Source: Lachnospiraceae bacterium | Lineage (GTDB): Bacteria > Bacillota > Clostridia > Lachnospirales > Lachnospiraceae | Direction of reading: 5' to 3' | NCBI GenBank assembly: GCA_014804185.1 | Contig: JAAVAG010000011.1 | Coordinates: 1 to 9,374, forward strand | DNA: 9,374 nucleotides | In this document: piece after piece, positions 1 through 6,204 of the stretch | How the letters are laid out: the number at the start of each line of letters is the position of its first letter | Numbering within the stretch: position 1 is the stretch's first letter | Translations under genes and position numbers: made by a program | The notes under the pieces: generated by a model | Database searches by the model: none | What the model was told of the DNA's origin: nothing | The model's input: only the letters and a program-made list of their open reading frames with translations

Positions 1-1017
1 ATCCCCGGGGTAAGGGGCGTTATTACGACCCTGTATGATACAAAGCCCGGCGAGGTATGGTCCAGGGAACGCATCCGTGCGATGAAAGAGGAGGTTGCAT
101 CCGCAGGCCTGCATGTGGCGGGAATTGAAAGCGTCAATGTGCATGATGCAATCAAAACGGGAAACAGCGACAGAGATCTGTATATTCGAAATTATATTGA
201 GACACTGGAGAATCTGGGAAAAGAAGATATCCATATGGTGTGTTACAATTTCATGCCTGTTTTTGACTGGACCAGAACCGAACTGGCGCGTGTGAGGCCG
301 GACGGCTCCACCGTGCTGGCCTACACACAGGAGGCGGTGGATGCGCTGCATCCGGAGGAGATGTTTTCCTCCATTGCCGGCGATATGAACGGAGCCGTCA
401 TGCCGGGATGGGAGCCGGAGCGCATGGAGCATGTCAAAGAGTTGTTTGCCATGTACAGGGACGTGGACGATGAGAGGCTGTTTGAAAATCTGAAATATTT
501 TCTGGAACAGATCATGCCGGTCTGCGATAAATACGATATTAACATGGCAATCCACCCTGATGATCCGGCGTGGAGTGTGTTTGGCCTGCCGCGTATCATT
601 ATCAACAAGACCAATATTTTGAGGATGATGCGTATGGTGGACAACCCGCACAACGGAGTCACATTCTGTTCCGGGTCTTATGGGACGAATCTGGAAAATG
701 ATCTTCCGGATATGATCCGTTCGTTAAAGGGAAGAATTCATTTCGCCCATGTGAGGAACCTGAAATTTCATTCCCCCACTAATTTTGAGGAGGCAGCCCA
801 TCTGTCCGCGGACGGAAGTTTTGACATGTATGAGATTATGAAAGCCCTGTATGATATTGGCTTTGAGGGCCCCATCCGCCCGGATCACGGACGTATGATC
901 TGGGGAGAAAAGGCGATGCCGGGATACGGGCTGTATGACAGGGCGCTTGGAGCGGCATACTTAAACGGCCTGTGGGAGGCGATTGAGAAAAGCCGGAAAG
1001 GAGACTGCACGAGATGA
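1..1017 (+). CDS. uxuA: Mannonate dehydratase UxuA (5' end missing)
   Basis: This enzyme dehydrates D-mannonate to 2-keto-3-deoxy-D-gluconate in cytosolic glucuronate catabolism. The frame is open from base 1, and the residues before the first ATG (base 82) still read as UxuA (IPGVRGVITTLYD...), so the gene is cut by the window edge and probably lacks only about 20 N-terminal residues. The 338 residues present include the family landmarks VCYNFMPVFDWTRT, the metal-ligand candidates His185 (AIHPDD), Cys223 (TFCSGS), His250 (FAHVRN) and Asp295 with the neighbouring catalytic His296 (RPDHGR), and a Tyr-rich segment PGYGLYD near residue 309. These match the Mn-binding Cys/His/His/Asp set known from characterised mannonate dehydratases, so the enzyme should be active. 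The stop overlaps the uxuB start (ATGA). Its promoter and any hexuronate operator lie outside the window. Confidence 0.96.
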   Translation: MPGVRGVITTLYDTKPGEVWSRERIRAMKEEVASAGLHVAGIESVNVHDAIKTGNSDRDLYIRNYIETLENLGKEDIHMVCYNFMPVFDWTRTELARVRPDGSTVLAYTQEAVDALHPEEMFSSIAGDMNGAVMPGWEPERMEHVKELFAMYRDVDDERLFENLKYFLEQIMPVCDKYDINMAIHPDDPAWSVFGLPRIIINKTNILRMMRMVDNPHNGVTFCSGSYGTNLENDLPDMIRSLKGRIHFAHVRNLKFHSPTNFEEAAHLSADGSFDMYEIMKALYDIGFEGPIRPDHGRMIWGEKAMPGYGLYDRALGAAYLNGLWEAIEKSRKGDCTR

Positions 1018-2636
1018 GACTGGACGCGGAAGGATTACAGGAACGTGAGCGCTGGGAACAGGCGGGATATTCTCTCCCTGCGTTTGACCGGGAAAAAATG
1101 ATAGTGCGGACAAAGGAGAATCCTTTCTGGATTCATTTTGGCGCCGGCAATATTTTTCGTGCTTTTCAGGCAAATGTGGTGCAGAATCTTTTGAACCGGG
1201 GAATTTTGGACCGCGGATTGATTGTGGCGGAGGGGTTTGATTACGAGATTATAGAGAAAGTGAATAGACCCCATGACGATTACAGCATCCTTGTCACCTT
1301 TAAAGCCGATGGAAGTGTGGATAAAACCGTAGTGGGGAGCATTGCGGAGTCTCTTGTTCTGGATGCGGGAAGTGAGGAGGCCTTTGAGCGGCTGAGGGAA
1401 ATCTTTCAAAAAGCCTCTCTTCAGATGGCATCCTTTACGATTACGGAGAAGGGGTACAGCCTGACGGATGCAAAGGGGAATACACCGGCGGTGATAGCGG
1501 CGGATCTGGCTGAGGGGCCCGGGAGGCCGCAAAGCTATATCGGCAAGGTGGCCTCTCTTTTGTATGCCCGTTATCAGGCGGGAGAGAAGCCTATTGCCAT
1601 GGTGAGTATGGATAACTGCTCCGGAAACGGGGACAGACTTCGCGAGGCGGTGCATTCTTTCGCACGGAAGTGGACGGAGAACGGAAAAGCGGAAGCAGGA
1701 TTTTATGCGTATGTGAGCGATCCGGCCAAAGTTTCTTTTCCATGGACAATGATCGATAAGATTACCCCCAGGCCGGATGGGAGTGTGGCAGAGATACTGA
1801 AAGAGGACGGCGTGGAAGGAATGGAGCCGGTGGTCACATCCAAAAACACCTATGCGGCGCCGTTTGTCAATGCGGAAGAGTGCGAATACCTGGTGATTGA
1901 GGATATCTTTCCAAACGGAAGACCTGCTTTGGAGGAGGGAGGTCTGATGTTTGCCGACAGGCAGACTGTGGAAAAAACAGAGCGGATGAAAGTGTGCACC
2001 TGCCTGAATCCGCTTCACACGGTGCTGGCGGTGTACGGCTGTCTGCTGGGATACAGCAAGATTTCGGATGAGATGAAAGATCCCCAGCTGAGCAGGCTGG
2101 TGGAGATTATCGGATATGAGGAAGGACTTCCGGTGGTTACAGATCCGGGGATTATAAGCCCCAGAGAATTTATAGATACCGTGCTGGGCATCCGGATTCC
2201 CAATCCGTTTATGCCGGATACGCCGCAGAGGATTGCAACGGATACATCTCAGAAGCTGGCCATCCGGTTTGGGGAGACGATCAGGGCATATCAAAAGTCC
2301 GATTCGCTGGATACGAAAAATCTGAAAATGATTCCTCTTGTTTTTGCCGGATGGCTGCGCTATCTTATGGGAATCGGCGATGACGGGACGTCCTTTGAAC
2401 TGAGTCCGGATCCGCTGCTGGATGCGGTTCGTCCGTATGTGGCAGAGATTCGCCTGGGGAGCGGTATCGAAAAAGAATCGCTGCGTCCGCTTCTGGAGAA
2501 TGAAAAGATATTCGGGGTGGATCTGTATGAGGCAGGCATGGCGGAAACCGTGATCGGATATCTGGAAGAACTGACGGCAGGACCCGGAGCGGTTCGCGCA
2601 GTGCTGCAGAAATACTGCGGCAGTGAGGAACAGTAA
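1014..2636 (+). CDS. uxuB: Fructuronate reductase (mannitol dehydrogenase family)
   Basis: Predicted NAD-dependent reductase interconverting D-fructuronate and D-mannonate, the step before UxuA in glucuronate breakdown. The product is 540 residues, as expected for the long Firmicute form of the polyol/mannitol dehydrogenase family. The N-terminal Rossmann nucleotide site is at residues 41-52 (HFGAGNIFRAFQ). TITEKGY follows in the same domain, and the C-terminal catalytic helix carries Lys326, Asn332 and His335 in KVCTCLNPLH, resembling the family Lys-Asn-His trio. The ATG is preceded by AAAGGAGA at 997-1004 and overlaps the uxuA stop by four bases, indicating translational coupling. The family also contains mannitol, tagaturonate and altronate enzymes. 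Fructuronate specificity is inferred from the uxuA partner, not from substrate-binding residues. A strong terminator follows 15 bases after the stop. Confidence 0.92.
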   Translation: MRLDAEGLQERERWEQAGYSLPAFDREKMIVRTKENPFWIHFGAGNIFRAFQANVVQNLLNRGILDRGLIVAEGFDYEIIEKVNRPHDDYSILVTFKADGSVDKTVVGSIAESLVLDAGSEEAFERLREIFQKASLQMASFTITEKGYSLTDAKGNTPAVIAADLAEGPGRPQSYIGKVASLLYARYQAGEKPIAMVSMDNCSGNGDRLREAVHSFARKWTENGKAEAGFYAYVSDPAKVSFPWTMIDKITPRPDGSVAEILKEDGVEGMEPVVTSKNTYAAPFVNAEECEYLVIEDIFPNGRPALEEGGLMFADRQTVEKTERMKVCTCLNPLHTVLAVYGCLLGYSKISDEMKDPQLSRLVEIIGYEEGLPVVTDPGIISPREFIDTVLGIRIPNPFMPDTPQRIATDTSQKLAIRFGETIRAYQKSDSLDTKNLKMIPLVFAGWLRYLMGIGDDGTSFELSPDPLLDAVRPYVAEIRLGSGIEKESLRPLLENEKIFGVDLYEAGMAETVIGYLEELTAGPGAVRAVLQKYCGSEEQ

Positions 2637-2651
2637 AGCACAAATTGCCAT

Positions 2652-2697
2652 AAATCCCGCCCGATGTGCCTTTTGAAGGTTATCGGGCGGGATTTTT
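2652..2697 (+). terminator. Intrinsic terminator of the uxuAB operon
   Basis: A perfect 14-bp stem pairs 2652-2665 (AAATCCCGCCCGAT) with 2682-2695. The 16-base loop can itself pair CCTT with AAGG. The stem runs into a T tract at 2693-2697. It begins 15 bases after the uxuB stop, where a rho-independent terminator is expected. The reverse strand also has A/T-rich flanks, but no minus-strand gene ends here. The first base of an alternative in-frame ATG for the Nudix gene (2664) falls inside the stem, which argues against that start. Confidence 0.93.
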
Positions 2698-2712
2698 CAA
2701 AAGACATGATAC

Positions 2713-2720
2713 AGGGAGGA
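2713..2720 (+). promoter_or_regulatory. Ribosome binding site fixing the Nudix start
   Basis: AGGGAGGA lies nine bases before the ATG at 2730. It supports that start over the upstream in-frame ATG at 2664, which lies in the terminator stem and has no comparable site. Confidence 0.8.
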
Positions 2721-2729
2721 AGATCCGGC

Positions 2730-3206
2730 ATGCGAAGTAATCTGACGACACTCTGTTATATAGAAAAAGCAGACAGTTATCTTATGCTGCATCGGGTGAA
2801 AAAAGAAAACGACTGTAATAAGGATAAATGGATCGGCGTCGGGGGGCATTTTGAAGCGGGAGAATCACCGGAAGAATGTCTGCTGCGCGAAGTGCAGGAG
2901 GAGACCGGCCTGACATTGACTTCATGGAAACTGCGGGGGATTATCACTTTCTGCACGGACACTTATGACACGGAATATATGTTTTTATATACTGCGGTTG
3001 GGTTTACGGGCGAACTTACGGATTGTAGTGAAGGAACGTTGGAGTGGGTGTCCAAAGACCGCGTCCGCAGTCTGCCCATGTGGGAGGGCGATGCCGTTTT
3101 TTTTCGGCTGCTGGAGGAGGGAGAGCCGTTCTTTTCCCTGAAACTGCGTTATGAGGGAGAGCGCCTGGCCGAAGCCGTCCTGAATGGAATGAAGATGGAG
3201 ATATAA
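2730..3206 (+). CDS. MutT/MutX-type Nudix hydrolase (8-oxo-dGTP diphosphatase-like)
   Basis: A 158-residue cytosolic Nudix pyrophosphohydrolase. The Nudix box at residues 39-61 fits GX5EX7REUXEEXGU completely: Gly39, Glu45, Arg53-Glu54, Glu57-Glu58, Gly60 and Leu61. The metal-binding glutamates are therefore all present. The sequence around it (CYIEKADSYLMLHR, KWIGVGG, then EGTLEWV and a tryptophan-containing WEGD segment) resembles the streptococcal MutX / 8-oxo-dGTP diphosphatase group, suggesting removal of oxidised dGTP from the nucleotide pool. Nudix substrate calls from sequence alone are weak, so the family call is firm and the substrate is only likely. The chosen start has a good ribosome site. 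The gene begins only 33 bases after the uxuAB terminator and no clear promoter fits between them. It converges on the DUF5050 gene. Confidence 0.93.
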   Translation: MRSNLTTLCYIEKADSYLMLHRVKKENDCNKDKWIGVGGHFEAGESPEECLLREVQEETGLTLTSWKLRGIITFCTDTYDTEYMFLYTAVGFTGELTDCSEGTLEWVSKDRVRSLPMWEGDAVFFRLLEEGEPFFSLKLRYEGERLAEAVLNGMKMEI

Positions 3207-3236
3207 GAGGAGGAGAACAACAGAGAATCCGGCACA

Positions 3237-3271
3237 AGGGAAACGTCATAAAGAATTTATGCCGTTTCCCT
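3237..3271. terminator. Hairpin between convergent genes, probable bidirectional terminator
   Basis: The arms 3237-3252 and 3256-3271 pair over 15 of 16 positions: nine bp (AGGGAAACG with CGTTTCCCT), one T-C mismatch, then six bp (CATAAA with TTTATG), with a three-base GAA loop. A further five-bp repeat, TCCGG at 3228-3232 and CCGGA at 3280-3284, brackets it. It lies 30 bases after the Nudix stop and 13 bases after the DUF5050 stop, so it probably ends both transcripts. Neither side has a proper T tract, so termination may be inefficient, or the hairpin may mainly protect RNA 3' ends. Confidence 0.7.
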
Positions 3272-3284
3272 GTAACATTCCGGA

Positions 3285-4313
3285 CTATTTTATGTTTTTC
3301 ATGGCCGCCGACAGAGCGGCGTCAAATGTGGAGACGGATGCAGTGCCGAGAGGAACTTGATAGACAGGTGTCTGCTCGCCGAAAAGCTGGAAATATACAT
3401 AGCGGGAGGTCATATGGATGGCGGTGTAATTGCCCTCCGCCACGATCTCTACATTGCTTCCGTCCAGGTTCATCTTTTTCAGAGCGGGACTTGTGGGGGA
3501 ATTGGCCTGATAATAAATATAGCCGCCGCCTATATTATAGCAGTCGATCCTGTCATGCGTAAGAATCTCCACACTGTCCATAGATAAGGAATAGCGGCAG
3601 AGCCTGTAATTTTCCGCCACATCCATGTAATAAATATAACCATTGTCATAGATGGGATTCCAGATATTCCCTTGCCATACGACACTGGAGGAATCTGTCT
3701 GAGGATTCCAGGCGTACAGATAATGGTTGGTCTCCACACCGTTAAAATAGAACATTCCGTTCACTGCGCAGGAGGGATTGATGGCAAGTTCCGCCAGCAG
3801 CACATTTTCCGACTTGTCGATTTTCAGCTTGCGAAGTTCGGGACCGGAATCCCCGCGGGTGACGTAATAAATATAATTATCCACAAGCTGCATATTGAAA
3901 ACGTAGTCCCGGGTAAGGCACACTACGTTTTTTCCGCTTGTGGAGGCGCGGTAGAGGCCGTGGGTGGATATGACATAATCAATGCCCGAAGCAGCATCGG
4001 CGGGCTGCTGGTAATAATAAATATAGTGCTCGTCGGCGCATAACATACTCACCGGAGTGACGGTCAGTTTCTGCAGGTCGGTTCCGTCAACATTCATGGA
4101 ATACAGCGCATTGCCGTCATAAGTGTTGGCAAAGAAGACCTTTCCGTCTCTCTCGCAGAAAAGACCGCTGTTGTTGAGATTGCCCGCCGTGTTCCCCGTC
4201 GTTCCCGCAGAGTTCATTTTAACCCGGCCTTTCAGGAAAGAAACAATGCCCAGTATCAGGATCACAAACACTATAAGGACGAGTGTAAAAGCTGTTTTTG
4301 TTTTCTTTTTCAT
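3285..4313 (-). CDS. Membrane-anchored DUF5050 beta-propeller protein
   Basis: A 342-residue protein of unknown role. Lysines at residues 2-4 and 6 precede a hydrophobic segment at about 8-27 with no lipobox cysteine, so it is probably a type II signal anchor with the rest outside the cell. A Gly/Asn/Thr-rich linker (about 36-50) leads to about seven repeats of roughly 40 residues. Each has an aromatic strand such as EHYIYYY, DNYIYYV, NGMFYFN, NGYIYYM, GGYIYYQ or SRYVYFQ, followed by strands like LYSMNVDGTDLQKLT and LKKMNLDGSNVEIV. This is the DUF5050 pattern, related to LDL-receptor YWTD-type propellers, and seven repeats suggest seven blades. Such domains usually bind proteins or glycans; no catalytic motif was seen. 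The start at 4313 has AGAAAGGG seven bases upstream. A longer open frame to 4430 would cross the promoter. The gene stands alone on the minus strand. Confidence 0.88.
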   Translation of the reverse strand: MKKKTKTAFTLVLIVFVILILGIVSFLKGRVKMNSAGTTGNTAGNLNNSGLFCERDGKVFFANTYDGNALYSMNVDGTDLQKLTVTPVSMLCADEHYIYYYQQPADAASGIDYVISTHGLYRASTSGKNVVCLTRDYVFNMQLVDNYIYYVTRGDSGPELRKLKIDKSENVLLAELAINPSCAVNGMFYFNGVETNHYLYAWNPQTDSSSVVWQGNIWNPIYDNGYIYYMDVAENYRLCRYSLSMDSVEILTHDRIDCYNIGGGYIYYQANSPTSPALKKMNLDGSNVEIVAEGNYTAIHMTSRYVYFQLFGEQTPVYQVPLGTASVSTFDAALSAAMKNIK

Positions 4314-4327
4314 AGCAGAACCCTTTC

Positions 4328-4344
4328 TGAATCTCTGTGATTCA
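4328..4344 (-). promoter_or_regulatory. Small inverted repeat in the DUF5050 leader
   Basis: TGAATC (4328-4333) and GATTCA (4339-4344) form a six-bp inverted repeat around a five-base spacer, ending next to the AAAGGG ribosome site of the DUF5050 gene. It could be a weak leader hairpin or an operator half-site pair just downstream of the start of transcription. It is short enough to be chance. Confidence 0.3.
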
Positions 4345-4359
4345 TTTATTCTGCATTCC

Positions 4360-4388
4360 ATTATAGCTTTTATGAGACCTGCTATCAA
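4360..4388 (-). promoter_or_regulatory. Sigma-A promoter of the DUF5050 gene
   Basis: Reading the minus strand, TTGATA (4388-4383) is followed after exactly 17 bases by TATAAT (4365-4360). Transcription would start near 4353, giving a leader of about 40 bases before the ATG at 4313. The match to the housekeeping consensus is close (perfect -10, five of six or nearly so in the -35 box), so the gene is likely expressed without an activator. Confidence 0.82.
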
Positions 4389-4417
4389 GGGCATTTTGAA
4401 AGAAAAAAGGAAAGCGA

Positions 4418-4446
4418 TTGCATATGGCAAAATGAAGATATATAAT
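4418..4446 (+). promoter_or_regulatory. Probable promoter of the ydcF-pheA-ppk operon
   Basis: A perfect -10 box TATAAT (4441-4446) lies 17 bases after TTGCAT (4418-4423), which matches only the TTG of the -35 consensus. Transcription would begin near 4453, right at the GGAGAGG ribosome site (4453-4459), leaving a leader of only about 17 bases. It is divergent from the DUF5050 promoter, with about 30 bases between their -35 boxes. The -10 is convincing; the weak -35 and very short leader lower confidence. Confidence 0.55.
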
Positions 4447-4469
4447 ATTTCCGGAGAGGTGCGGATGCG

Positions 4470-5102
4470 ATGGATATGAGAATTGTGCGGGATATAACGA
4501 ATTTTATTTTTCTGGAAGATGAACTGGAGCGGGCCGATGTGATTTTTATTCCGGGAGGTTCCTATCCGCAGCTGCCGGAGCGGGCCGCGGCGCTGTGGCG
4601 GGAGGGGTATGCGCCATGGGTGGTGCCGTCGGGCAGATATTCTGTAAAACGCGGTAAATTCGGTGGCGTGAAGTCCGGCGCGGAAAAATACCCGAAAGAA
4701 TATATGACGGAATGTGGCTTTTATACGGATGTGCTGCTGTCAAACGGGGTGGATGCGGACGGTATCATTCCGGAAGAGGAAGCGCAGTATACGGCCCAGA
4801 ACGCGAGGTTTTCAAAGAGCCTTCTGGATGCAAGGGGGATTCGGCCTCAAAAGGCCATTCTATGCTGTAAGGGATATCATTCCAGAAGATGTCTGATGTA
4901 TTATCAGTTTTCCTTTCCTGACACGGAGTTTATCATTGCGCCGGTATATGTCAATGTGACAAAGGAAAACTGGTTCCGGACAGACAAAGGAGTGGAAAAG
5001 GTATTGGGAGAACTGACGAGATTGGGAACACAGTTTGTGCCGGAATGGGAGGAACTAAAGAATGGATTTACAGGAACTTCGAAGGAAGATCGACGGGATT
5101 GA
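4470..5102 (+). CDS. YdcF-like DUF218 protein
   Basis: A 210-residue protein of the DUF218 (YdcF/SanA/ElyC) family. The fold begins with DVIFIPGG, with Gly29-Gly30 after a hydrophobic strand, and ERAAALWREGYAPWVVPSG. The conserved acidic/polar segment is Glu102-Glu104 followed by T108-x-x-N111-A112, and the C-terminal signature is Y136-H137-S-R-R. Family members bind nucleotide-like ligands (YdcF of E. coli is reported to bind S-adenosylmethionine) or affect cell-envelope traits (SanA, ElyC), but their reactions are not settled. Unlike SanA and ElyC this protein has no N-terminal membrane segment, so it is probably cytosolic. The ATG at 4470 has GGAGAGG ten bases upstream; an ATG six bases later is a possible but less well spaced start. 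Its end overlaps pheA by 41 bases, so it is the first gene of the operon. Confidence 0.87.
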   Translation: MDMRIVRDITNFIFLEDELERADVIFIPGGSYPQLPERAAALWREGYAPWVVPSGRYSVKRGKFGGVKSGAEKYPKEYMTECGFYTDVLLSNGVDADGIIPEEEAQYTAQNARFSKSLLDARGIRPQKAILCCKGYHSRRCLMYYQFSFPDTEFIIAPVYVNVTKENWFRTDKGVEKVLGELTRLGTQFVPEWEELKNGFTGTSKEDRRD

Positions 5103-6186
5103 CGAACAGATTGCGGCGCTGTATGAACAGCGCATGGAAATATGCAAAGATGTGGCGGAATATAAGATCAGCACCGGGAAGAAAGTGCTGGATCGGCAGA
5201 GAGAGGCGGAAAAGCTGGAAAAGGTCAGCGCCCTGGCGCATAATGAATTTAACGCCCTCGGCATCCGCGAACTGTTCGAGCAGATCATGTCCGTGAGCCG
5301 CAAGCTGCAGTATCAGCTTCTTGCGGAGAACGGCAGTATGGGCCGCCTGCCGTTTATCGGTGTGGATCATCTGGAAACCGCCGGAATCAGAGTTGTATTT
5401 CAGGGCGCTCCGGGAGCGTACTCTCAGGCGGCCATGCAGCAGTATTTCGGAGAGCAGGTGCACAGTTTTCATGTGGACTCTTTCCGGGAGGCCATGGGCG
5501 CTATTGACGAGGGCAACGCGGATTTTGCGGTGCTTCCCATTGAGAACTCCACGGCGGGCATAGTCAGCGAAATTTATGATCTTCTTGTGGAATATGAAAA
5601 TTATATTGTGGGAGAACAGATCATACGGATCGAACACTGTCTCCTCGGGGTGCCCGGTGCAAAAAAAGAGGAGATTCAGCGGGTTTATTCTCATCCGCAG
5701 TCTCTCATGCAGTCCGCCAGATATCTGCAGCAGTATAACTGGCAGCAGATCAGCATGCAGAACAATGCTTTTGCCGCGCGGAAGGTAGCGCAGGAGGGGG
5801 ACAGGTCCCAGGCGGCTATCGCCGGGGAACACGCGGGCAGAATTTACGGCCTGGAGGTTCTGGAAAAAGGCGTGAACCAGTCGGAGGGCAATTCCACTCG
5901 CTTTATTGTCGTGACGAACCAGAAAATTTTCAGGCGGGATGCCCGAAAAATCAGCATATGCTTTGAAGTGCCCCACAAAAGCGGATCGCTTTATCACATG
6001 TTGTCTCATTTTATATATAATCATCTGAACATGACGAAAATAGAGAGCCGCCCTATTGAGGATCGCAACTGGGAATATCGGTTTTTTATTGATTTCGAGG
6101 GGAATCTGGCGGACAGCGCGGTCAAAAACGCCCTGCGCGGACTGCGGGAGGAAGCCAGAAATATGAAAATACTGGGAAATTATTGA
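5062..6186 (+). CDS. pheA: Bifunctional chorismate mutase / prephenate dehydratase
   Basis: Converts chorismate to prephenate and then to phenylpyruvate, the committed branch to phenylalanine. It has 374 residues in three parts. An AroQ mutase at about 1-90 has Arg7, Arg24, Lys35, Asp44, Glu48, Ser79 and Gln83, aligning by spacing with the E. coli active-site set (Arg11, Arg28, Lys39, Asp48, Glu52, Ser84, Gln88). A prephenate dehydratase domain at about 108-285 has GAPGAYSQ (115-122), PIENST (159-164) and the catalytic TRF (279-281). A C-terminal ACT domain has ESRP (328-331), the phenylalanine-sensing motif; the usual GALV is GSLY here (308-311). Both activities and end-product inhibition are expected. 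The ribosome site GGGAGGAA (5047-5054) lies inside the upstream gene, and the overlap implies translational coupling. No T-box or attenuator is visible directly upstream. Confidence 0.97.
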   Translation: MDLQELRRKIDGIDEQIAALYEQRMEICKDVAEYKISTGKKVLDRQREAEKLEKVSALAHNEFNALGIRELFEQIMSVSRKLQYQLLAENGSMGRLPFIGVDHLETAGIRVVFQGAPGAYSQAAMQQYFGEQVHSFHVDSFREAMGAIDEGNADFAVLPIENSTAGIVSEIYDLLVEYENYIVGEQIIRIEHCLLGVPGAKKEEIQRVYSHPQSLMQSARYLQQYNWQQISMQNNAFAARKVAQEGDRSQAAIAGEHAGRIYGLEVLEKGVNQSEGNSTRFIVVTNQKIFRRDARKISICFEVPHKSGSLYHMLSHFIYNHLNMTKIESRPIEDRNWEYRFFIDFEGNLADSAVKNALRGLREEARNMKILGNY

Positions 6187-6204
6187 GAGGCGGAGGAAGA
6201 GTGG

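Noticed and set aside
82..1017. ATG at 82 as the true uxuA start
   Set aside because: The residues encoded upstream to the window edge are conserved UxuA sequence, so the gene continues beyond base 1.
1035..2651. A 538-codon open frame on the minus strand covering nearly all of uxuB
   Set aside because: It is antisense to a clear enzyme gene, is rich in His, Arg and Pro as codon-bias shadows usually are, shows no family motif, and begins in the uxuB-terminator gap without a good ribosome site.
2664..2729. N-terminal extension of the Nudix protein from the ATG at 2664
   Set aside because: This ATG is in the terminator stem, and the extension (MCLLKVIGRDFSK...) is a translation of the hairpin. 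The ATG at 2730 has a proper ribosome site and gives the family length.
4314..4430. 39-residue N-terminal extension of the DUF5050 protein
   Set aside because: It would be translated from across the promoter at 4360-4388, and the ATG at 4313 has a well-spaced ribosome site followed by a typical Lys-rich signal anchor.
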